Source: Clostridia bacterium
Lineage (GTDB): Bacteria > Aerophobota > Aerophobia > Aerophobales > AE-B3A
Direction: 5' to 3'
Assembly: GCA_030610745.1 (NCBI GenBank)
Contig: JAUWRC010000037.1
Span: forward strand, 1-11,076
DNA: 11,076 nucleotides
The notes under the pieces were generated by a model that saw nothing but the letters and a program-made list of their open reading frames with translations, did no database searches and was not told the DNA's origin. A program made the position numbers and the translations under genes. This document shows, piece after piece, positions 6,704 through 11,076 of this stretch (positions are counted from its first letter, which is position 1; every line of letters begins with the position of its first letter).

Positions 6704-7249
6704 ATGAGTGAAGAACTTGAAGTGCTAAAAATAGTTACACAGCGTTTAAACAAAGCAAATATTGCCTATGTGATTTCAGGTTCTATTGCTGCAAATTATT
6801 ATACTGTGCCGCGTATGACAAGGGATATAGATATTGTTATAGAATTGAAAGAGCCAGATATTGATAAATTCGTTGATCTTTTTCAAGGTGATTTTTATAT
6901 AGATAAAGAAATGATTAAAAAAGAAGTTTTGCAGCAGGGCATGTTTAACTTAATTCATAATCAATATGTTATTAAGATAGATTTCATTATCCGAAAAGAA
7001 TCAGAGTTTCAAAATGCTATTTTCTCTCGAAGAAAAAATTTTTTAATAGAAAATAGTCCAATGTGGTTTATTTCAGCAGAGGATTTAATTTTAGTAAAGT
7101 TACATTGGGCTAAAGATAGCCATTCAGAAATGCAATTGAAAGACGTGCGAAATTTATTGGAGACAGTAAATGATTTAGATCTAAAATATATCGAAAGTTG
7201 GATTTCACAATTAGCCTTAAGAGGGATATATAAAAAGGTAAAACCATGA
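6704..7249 (+). CDS. Nucleotidyltransferase-fold protein, AbiEii/minimal-NTase-like
   Basis: A 181-residue protein with a polymerase-beta-type nucleotidyltransferase core: ISGSIAANYY (24-33) with the Gly-Ser of the nucleotide-binding helix, RDIDIVIEL (40-48) giving the two metal-binding aspartates Asp41 and Asp43, and a third acidic strand VIKIDFII (89-96, Asp93). A conserved C-terminal block ILVKLHWAKDSHSEMQLKDV (129-148) matches the kinase-like/NTase toxins grouped with AbiEii. It likely transfers a nucleotide to an RNA or protein target, but the target cannot be read from sequence. The stop codon overlaps the start of the next gene (ATGA), so the two are coupled as in toxin-antitoxin pairs. 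ATG 6704 has AAGAGGG just upstream. It lies between core genes in a repeat-rich zone, which suggests acquisition. Confidence 0.8.
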   Translation: MSEELEVLKIVTQRLNKANIAYVISGSIAANYYTVPRMTRDIDIVIELKEPDIDKFVDLFQGDFYIDKEMIKKEVLQQGMFNLIHNQYVIKIDFIIRKESEFQNAIFSRRKNFLIENSPMWFISAEDLILVKLHWAKDSHSEMQLKDVRNLLETVNDLDLKYIESWISQLALRGIYKKVKP

Positions 7250-7512
7250 ACTCTATGGAAGATACATCTACAGCCGTAGCAGTGCGCTTTCAAAAAATGA
7301 TTATGAAACGTGGTCCCCTGGAACGTTTGCTTATGGGATGCTCTATGTTCGATAGCGCTAAACAAATAGTGAAGAATGCTATCCTTAACCAAAACCCAGA
7401 AATAAAACCTCAAAGGATGAAAGAAGAAATTTTCTTAAGATTTTATGGAATGGAATTCAATAAAGCTGAAAAAGAGAAAATATTAAATGTTTTGAAAAAT
7501 GTGTATAAATAA
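7246..7512 (+). CDS. Small partner protein of the nucleotidyltransferase (88 aa), unknown function
   Basis: It overlaps the nucleotidyltransferase gene by four bases, so translation is very probably coupled. The protein is small and probably all-helical. Two segments match a pattern I associate with small proteins encoded next to such nucleotidyltransferases: a central GPLERLLMGCSMFDSAKQIV (23-42), like the 'SPEERLRLALELSDLA' helix, and a later MKEEIFLRFYGMEF (58-71), like 'ELRRRLYG'. No DNA-binding motif, signal peptide or catalytic residues are visible. Its most likely role is regulator or antitoxin-like partner; that is inference from gene arrangement. The following 216 bp before the hflC remnant are pyrimidine-rich and non-coding. 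Confidence 0.6.
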   Translation: MNSMEDTSTAVAVRFQKMIMKRGPLERLLMGCSMFDSAKQIVKNAILNQNPEIKPQRMKEEIFLRFYGMEFNKAEKEKILNVLKNVYK

Positions 7513-7728
7513 CTCTGCCCTACCTTAAACATCGTTGAACACCTTGCCATCCTTTTTCCTTTGTTCCTCAACCCATCCTCTTTCTGATTATTTTAACTGG
7601 AGCGAAAGGAAAAAATCTAATCACAATAAATTATTGATCCAACTTATACGGGTTTCAGACTAAACTATTACAAACCACCAACCAAAATTCCTAAAATTTC
7701 TAAACAATTTTGTACAAGAAGAACACTA

Positions 7729-8088
7729 ATGTATGAGGCTAATACCCGGACTGTCTTTGCTAGAATGAAGGCGGAAAGAAACAAGATATCAAATAGATAC
7801 TTATCAGAAGGAGAAGGAAAAAAAGCTAAGATATTAGGAAAAATGGAAAAAGAGTTAGCCCAGATAAGAACGGAAGCTTACAGAGAGGCACAAGAAATAA
7901 TGGGAGAGGCAGATGCCAAAGCTACGGCAATTTATGCTCAGGCCTATGAAGAGGATGCCGATTTCTTTAACTTTTCAAAAACACTTGAGACCTACCGAAA
8001 AACCCTTCCCAAAAAAACCCTCATTGTAGTACCCCTTACCTCAAAGTTTTTCAAGTATCTTGTTCCGGAAGCCGTCCCTGAGAAATAG
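7729..8088 (+). pseudogene. hflC: 5'-truncated hflC remnant (C-terminal third of an SPFH-domain protein)
   Basis: HflC, with HflK, forms an inner-membrane SPFH complex that regulates the FtsH protease. The 119 residues here correspond only to its C-terminal part: VFARMKAERNKISNRYLSEGEG, then the long Ala/Glu-rich coiled coil (KKAKILGKMEKEL through GEADAKATAIYAQAYEEDADFF), and a terminal block RKTLPKKTLIVVPLTSKFFKYL. A complete HflC is about 290-330 residues, with an N-terminal transmembrane helix and the SPFH domain, and none of that is present upstream. Homology seems to begin at about EANTRTVF (nt 7735 on). Translation of the 7630-7728 stretch in the same frame does not look like HflC, and a stop sits at 7627. 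There is no good ribosome binding site. I infer a decayed gene cut by the event that brought in the nucleotidyltransferase cassette. Confidence 0.7.
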
Positions 8089-8090
8089 AG

Positions 8091-8118
8091 TTGACGAAAT
8101 CAAAATTTATGATAGTAT
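8091..8118 (+). promoter_or_regulatory. Possible sigma-70 promoter for rpsI
   Basis: TTGACG (8091-8096; 5 of 6 consensus) and TAGTAT (8113-8118; 4 of 6) are separated by 16 bp and sit about 50 bp upstream of the rpsI start. The location just after the hflC remnant, where rpsI would need its own promoter, supports it. Confidence 0.35.
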
Positions 8119-8168
8119 TTAATCTAATCGCAAATCGATTCAATTTAAAAGAAGTAGGAGAGTATAGA

Positions 8169-8555
8169 ATGGAAGAATATTTCGTCATAGGGAGAAGAAA
8201 GGAAGCAAGAGCTAAAGTGAGAATGAAAGCAGGGAGTGGCAATGTAACTGTAAATAAAAGAGCTATTGATGATTATTTTCCCCGGAAGGTTCATAGCAAA
8301 ATAATAAGGGAGCCTCTGGAAAAAGTAGATTTTCTGGATAAATTTGATGTAGAGGCAAGAGTAAGTGGAGGAGGACTAAGCGGACAGGCTGGAGCTATAA
8401 GACTTGGGCTCTCTCGTGCTATTTTGAAGGTCAATCCCGAACTTAAAGGAATTTTAAAAAAGGCGGGCTTTTTAACACGAGACCCAAGGATGAAGGAAAG
8501 AAAAAAACCGGGTCTCACAGGAGCCAGAGCAAGACACCAAATCTCCAAGAGATAA
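8169..8555 (+). CDS. rpsI: 30S ribosomal protein S9
   Basis: S9 binds the head of the small ribosomal subunit, and its C-terminal tail reaches the P-site tRNA. It has 128 residues, within the family norm of about 130. Typical blocks are the N-terminal FVIGRRKEARAKVRMKAGSG (5-24), the signature GGGLSGQAGAIRLGLSRA (67-84), TRDPRMKERKKPGLTGARAR (103-122) and the conserved basic SKR ending. The start is ATG 8169, with AGGAG at 8156-8160; the open frame extends to TTG 8091, but those 26 extra residues are not part of S9 and overlap a possible promoter. In most bacteria rplM (L13) lies directly upstream and is co-transcribed. Here an hflC remnant occupies that place and no L13 sequence is visible. 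Confidence 0.97.
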   Translation: MEEYFVIGRRKEARAKVRMKAGSGNVTVNKRAIDDYFPRKVHSKIIREPLEKVDFLDKFDVEARVSGGGLSGQAGAIRLGLSRAILKVNPELKGILKKAGFLTRDPRMKERKKPGLTGARARHQISKR

Positions 8556-8556
8556 G

Positions 8557-8591
8557 TTCGTCGCTCGCCGTTCGTTGTTCGTATCTCGTAT
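8557..8591. repeat. TTCG/CTCG-rich dispersed intergenic repeat
   Basis: Starts two bases after the rpsI stop with TTCGTCGCTCG and ends GTATCTCGTAT. The same words occur in inverse orientation at 6538-6562 (CGAGATACGAGCGACGAACG), and related ones at 6373-6394 and 4864-4898. This family is confined to spacers between housekeeping genes in this window. Confidence 0.6.
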
Positions 8592-8627
8592 AGTGTTAGT
8601 AGATAGCGCACTTACTTACTCTTTATA

Positions 8628-8740
8628 GTCATTGCGAGGGATAAAATCCCAAAGCAATCCGCGGAGCGTCGCGAGGTTGCTGAAAGCAACCGTGGCGATC
8701 TCATTGGGATTGCCACGTCGCTATCGCTCCTCGCAATGAC
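8628..8740. repeat. Fold-back (MITE-like) repeat element with 12-bp perfect terminal inverted repeats
   Basis: Terminal repeats GTCATTGCGAGG (8628-8639) and CCTCGCAATGAC (8729-8740) are perfect. Inside, GCAATCC (8654-8660) pairs with GGATTGC (8707-8713), and GGTTGCT (8675-8681) pairs with AGCAACC (8685-8691) across a GAA loop. The whole 113-bp unit can fold into one nested hairpin and contains no reading frame. Elements with ends of this CATTGCGAGG / CCTCGCAATG type recur in many bacterial genomes. It is more GC-rich than its surroundings. Confidence 0.85.
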
Positions 8741-8826
8741 AGCAGTATACGTGCTTTAGTGAATATTTACAAATTTAGAAAGACGAGATGAGCAAAGATG
8801 AGCCAATGTTAGAGGTTATTTTCTCG

Positions 8827-8855
8827 AAAACCGGGCTTATTATAGCTCGGTTTTT
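8827..8855 (+). terminator. Intrinsic terminator 20 bp upstream of trpE
   Basis: AAAACCGGGCT (8827-8837) pairs with AGCTCGGTTTT (8844-8854) through one G-U pair, with a 6-base loop TATTAT and a T-run at 8851-8855. It could end the rpsI transcript or act as an attenuator in a trp leader. Its closeness to the trpE ribosome binding site favours a leader role. However, no Trp-codon leader peptide, T-box, or clear competing antiterminator stem is visible. Confidence 0.75.
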
Positions 8856-8860
8856 CATTT

Positions 8861-8867
8861 AAAGGAG
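8861..8867 (+). promoter_or_regulatory. Ribosome binding site AAAGGAG deciding the TTG start of trpE
   Basis: AAAGGAG lies 7 bp before TTG 8875. The next in-frame ATG is 28 codons further on (residue 29), inside the conserved IPVYREILADMETPVSAF region, so the TTG is the start. Confidence 0.8.
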
Positions 8868-8874
8868 TAAAATA

Positions 8875-10362
8875 TTGTATTATCCAGAAGGGAATGAGTT
8901 TAAAGAATTATCTAAAAAGGGAAATTTTATTCCTGTTTATAGAGAAATCCTGGCTGACATGGAAACACCTGTCTCTGCTTTTATGAAACTAGGAGGAGGA
9001 GAATTTTCCTATCTTCTGGAAAGTGGAGAAAGGGGAGAAAAATTAGGGAGATATTCCTTTTTAGGCACCAGTCCCACTCTTATTTTCAAAAGTAAAGGAA
9101 AAAAGGTAGAGATAATCCGCAAAGGAGAAAGAGAGATTAAAACTCTCCTAAAGGAAAAAGATCCTCTAAAACTCCTAAAAGAAATTATGAGTGAATACAA
9201 GGCTGTCAACATACCAAATCTTCCTTATTTTTCTGGAGGAGCAGTGGGTTATATTGGCTATGATATGATACGTTTCTGGGAACAAATTCCCCAAAAGAAC
9301 CCAGATGACTTAAACTTGCCCGATTCTCTATTTATGCTTGGGGATACCTTGCTTATTTTTGACCATCTTAATCATAAGATAAAGATAATCTCTTACGCTC
9401 TTTTAGATGGAAAAGAATCTGCCGAGACAGCCTATAAAAAGGCTAAAGAGAGGATAAATAAGATAATAGCAAAGCTAAAGGGGCCCCTTCCATCCGGTAA
9501 TAAAAATGTACCCCCTCACCTTAATCCTCTCCCCCAATCCAACGTTACTTCTCAGGCTTTCCAGGAAAAAGTAAAAAAAGCCAAAAGATACATCGAAGAA
9601 GGAGATATCCTTCAGGTAGTTTTATCTCAGAGACTAAAAAGGAGAGTGAGTGCTTCTTCTTTTGATATCTATCGTGCTTTAAGGTCTCTCAATCCTTCTC
9701 CATATATGTACTATTTAAAATGTAGGGATTTTGAATTAGTGGGAAGCTCTCCAGAGATCCTGGTAAAAATGGAAGAAAAAGAAGTTGTCCTGCGACCTAT
9801 CGCCGGAACGAGAAGACGGGGAAAAGATAACCTGGAAGATGAACTTTTGATTAAGGATTTATTAGCTGACCCCAAAGAGAAAGCAGAACATATAATGCTA
9901 GTGGACCTGGGGCGTAACGATATGGGTAGAGTTTGTGAATATGGGACAGTTAAGGTGACAGAATTATACACTGTAGAGAAATATTCTCATGTTATACATC
10001 TTGTCTCTAATGTCCAGGGAAAAATAAGGGAAGGAATGGATCAATACGACCTTCTCAGAGCCTGTTTTCCTGCTGGAACCGTCTCTGGAGCTCCCAAAGT
10101 AAGAGCTATGGAGATTATCGAAGAGCTTGAACCTTGTGCCCGAGGCCCTTATGCCGGAGCATTAGGATATTTTAGTTTCTCAGGAAATATGGATACCTGT
10201 ATCATTATTCGGACAATAATCATCAAAGAAGGTATCGCTTACATTCAGGCAGGGGCGGGTATCGTCGCTGATTCTCGTCCAGAGTCTGAACACAAGGAGA
10301 CATTAAATAAAGCAGATGCCTTAATTAAAGCTATCCAGATGGCTGAGGGAGGCATAGAATGA
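8875..10362 (+). CDS. trpE: Anthranilate synthase component I
   Basis: Converts chorismate plus ammonia (from TrpG) to anthranilate and pyruvate, the first committed step of tryptophan synthesis. It has 495 residues, normal length. The N-terminal domain contains IPVYREILADMETPVSAF (19-36) and the LLES motif (47-50) followed by GRYSF, which is the tryptophan feedback pocket, so allosteric inhibition is expected. The chorismate-binding domain (about 225-490) has PSPYMYYLK (274-282), GSSPEIL (290-296), RPIAGTRRRG (307-316), HIMLVDLGRND (339-349), CFPAGTVSGAPKVRAMEII (397-415) and RGPYAGALGYFS (423-434), all intact. TTG start. The interdomain linker (about 203-223, Pro/Asn-rich, GPLPSGNKNVPPHLNPLP) looks derived from an inserted repeat. 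The stop overlaps the trpG start by four bases. Aminodeoxychorismate synthase PabB is the main alternative; the LLES pocket and the N-terminal pattern favour TrpE. Confidence 0.95.
   Translation: MYYPEGNEFKELSKKGNFIPVYREILADMETPVSAFMKLGGGEFSYLLESGERGEKLGRYSFLGTSPTLIFKSKGKKVEIIRKGEREIKTLLKEKDPLKLLKEIMSEYKAVNIPNLPYFSGGAVGYIGYDMIRFWEQIPQKNPDDLNLPDSLFMLGDTLLIFDHLNHKIKIISYALLDGKESAETAYKKAKERINKIIAKLKGPLPSGNKNVPPHLNPLPQSNVTSQAFQEKVKKAKRYIEEGDILQVVLSQRLKRRVSASSFDIYRALRSLNPSPYMYYLKCRDFELVGSSPEILVKMEEKEVVLRPIAGTRRRGKDNLEDELLIKDLLADPKEKAEHIMLVDLGRNDMGRVCEYGTVKVTELYTVEKYSHVIHLVSNVQGKIREGMDQYDLLRACFPAGTVSGAPKVRAMEIIEELEPCARGPYAGALGYFSFSGNMDTCIIIRTIIIKEGIAYIQAGAGIVADSRPESEHKETLNKADALIKAIQMAEGGIE
9481..9543 (+). 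repeat. Repeat-derived segment inside the trpE interdomain linker
   Basis: The nucleotides CCCCTCACCTTAATCCTCTC at 9512-9531, followed by CCCCC, match the widespread bacterial intergenic repeat of the form CCCTCACCCTAACCCTCTCCC. The encoded peptide PPHLNPLP is the usual translation of that repeat. It falls exactly in the variable linker between the regulatory and catalytic domains and keeps the frame open. Recognition of the repeat is from memory. Confidence 0.5.
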
Positions 10363-10931
10363 TTCTAGTTATCGACAATTATGACTCTTTTGTCTATAAT
10401 TTGGTTCAATATTTAGAAGAATTGGGAGGAAAGACAGAGGTTCACCGCAATGATAAAATTAGCTTAAGAGAAATAGAAGAGAAAAAACCGGAGGCAATCC
10501 TTATTTCCCCTGGTCCAGGTCGGCCAGAAAATGCAGGTATCTCTAATAAGGTAGTAGAGCATTTTGCTGCTCGTATCCCTATTCTAGGAGTCTGTTTGGG
10601 GCACCAGTCTATAGGGCAAGTTTTCGGAGCAAAGATCACTAAAGCAGAAAATCTTATGCACGGTAAAACCTCTTTAATCTATCACTGCGGCGAAGACATC
10701 TACCAGGGGATAGAGAATCCCTTTATTGCTGCTCGGTATCATTCTTTAATAATTAAAAATAATACTTTGCCCTCCTGTCTAATCAGGACTGCCTGGACCA
10801 CTGAAGAGGAGATTATGGGAATTAGACATAGAGAATATCCTATTTTCGGAATGCAATTTCATCCTGAATCTATATTAACTGAGGTTGGCAAGAGGTTGCT
10901 AAAAAACTTCTTGAAGCTGCAAAAATTGTGA
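10359..10931 (+). CDS. trpG: Anthranilate synthase component II (glutamine amidotransferase), possibly shared with PabA function
   Basis: Class I glutamine amidotransferase that supplies ammonia to TrpE. 190 residues, typical for TrpG/PabA. N-terminal MILVIDNYDSFVYNLVQYL; ISPGPGRPENAG (49-60); nucleophile elbow GVCLGHQSIGQ (77-87) with Cys79; HGK (101-103); RYHSL (126-130); and MQFHPESILTE (165-175) with His168 and Glu170 completing the triad. ATG 10359 overlaps the trpE stop (ATGA), giving coupled translation and equal subunit supply. In many bacteria one such protein serves both anthranilate and aminodeoxychorismate synthases; sequence alone does not exclude that. No trpD or other trp gene follows within the window, and the 145 bp after it are non-coding repeats, so the operon may end here. 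Confidence 0.95.
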   Translation: MILVIDNYDSFVYNLVQYLEELGGKTEVHRNDKISLREIEEKKPEAILISPGPGRPENAGISNKVVEHFAARIPILGVCLGHQSIGQVFGAKITKAENLMHGKTSLIYHCGEDIYQGIENPFIAARYHSLIIKNNTLPSCLIRTAWTTEEEIMGIRHREYPIFGMQFHPESILTEVGKRLLKNFLKLQKL

Positions 10932-10957
10932 TTCGAAAAAGCTGCAAGCCTCTTGAA

Positions 10958-11000
10958 GAGTAGCGGTGCGATTTATCGCACAATGTTTTCTAGCGGTGCC
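10958..11000. repeat. TAGCGGTGC repeats with a GTGCGAT/ATCGCAC hairpin after trpG
   Basis: TAGCGGTGC occurs at 10961-10969 and 10991-10999. The first copy runs into a perfect inverted repeat GTGCGAT (10966-10972) / ATCGCAC (10975-10981) with loop TT. A third copy, AGTAGCGGTGC, is at 6565-6575. This looks like pieces of a small dispersed fold-back repeat. No T-run follows, so it is not a standard terminator. The remaining DNA to 11076 shows only a short GTAAG/CTTAC inverted repeat (11010-11014, 11022-11026) and no gene. Confidence 0.55.
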
Positions 11001-11076
11001 CACAAAAGAGTAAGGATTTTGCTTACCCAGCGTGCATAGAACGGGGCATGTTTTTTATCAACAAGGGCGCGTGAAG

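Larger units (their letters stand above)
8556..8874. other. 319-bp spacer between rpsI and trpE: repeats, fold-back element, terminator
   Basis: No gene is supported here. It holds a TTCGTCGCTCG...GTATCTCG repeat (8557-8591), a 113-bp fold-back element (8628-8740), about 85 bp of AT-rich DNA, and an intrinsic terminator (8827-8855) just before the trpE ribosome binding site. A 24-codon frame from ATG 8788 to TAA 8860 runs through the terminator but has no Trp codons and a poor ribosome binding site. I see no T-box consensus. Confidence 0.6.

Noticed and set aside
8091..8168. Longer S9 beginning at TTG 8091
   Set aside because: The extension has no counterpart in S9. The ATG at 8169 has an AGGAG site, and the upstream TTG is better explained as part of a -35 element.
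8788..8862. Trp leader peptide for classical attenuation
   Set aside because: The 24-codon frame has no Trp codons and a weak ribosome binding site.
1..11076. CRISPR arrays and tRNA/rRNA genes
   Set aside because: No regularly spaced identical repeats with unique spacers, and no tRNA or rRNA sequence, were seen on reading.

Overview
The window is bacterial chromosome from an AT-rich organism. Genes are short-spaced, all on the + strand, and use strong AGGAG-type ribosome binding sites; TTG initiates two core genes (hslV, trpE). The core genes (hslV, hslU, rpsI, trpE, trpG) do not fix a phylum by eye. The intergenic spacers are full of short dispersed repeats (TATCTCG / CGTTGCTCGTT / TAGCGGTGC types and a fold-back element beginning GTCATTGCGAGG). 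In my experience such repeats are common in assemblies of uncultivated bacterial lineages, but I cannot name the taxon.

Region 1 (about 1-4265) is a defence block. It holds a 536-residue reverse transcriptase of the unknown-group/Abi (defence-associated) kind, with an intact YMDD active site and a long C-terminal helical part. It is followed by a complete type II restriction-modification pair that closely resembles M.TaqI and R.TaqI, predicted to act at TCGA. The methylase precedes and overlaps the nuclease. The leader in front of the reverse transcriptase carries a duplicated 19-bp element with internal CGAA/TTCG dyads and a three-codon mini-ORF. A perfect 26-bp palindrome closes the block just before hslV.

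Region 2 (4336-6367) is hslV-hslU, the two-component ATP-dependent HslVU protease: HslV is the N-terminal-threonine peptidase and HslU the AAA+ unfoldase.

Region 3 (6368-8088) is an accessory insertion zone. A repeat-filled spacer precedes a two-gene cassette with a 4-base overlap: a minimal nucleotidyltransferase of the AbiEii-like type and a small partner protein, possibly toxin-antitoxin. Behind it lies a 5'-truncated remnant of hflC (SPFH-domain HflK/HflC protease-regulator family).

Region 4 (8089-8874) has rpsI (ribosomal protein S9) with a possible promoter just upstream and without its usual partner rplM. It then has a 113-bp fold-back repeat element and an intrinsic terminator placed 20 bp in front of trpE.

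Region 5 (8875-10931) is trpE-trpG with a 4-base overlap, giving the two subunits of anthranilate synthase. The TrpE interdomain linker appears to be encoded partly by a captured intergenic repeat. The window ends in repeat-rich non-coding DNA.

The most promising material for something undescribed is the reverse transcriptase with its structured leader next to the TaqI-type R-M system, then the nucleotidyltransferase pair beside the broken hflC.
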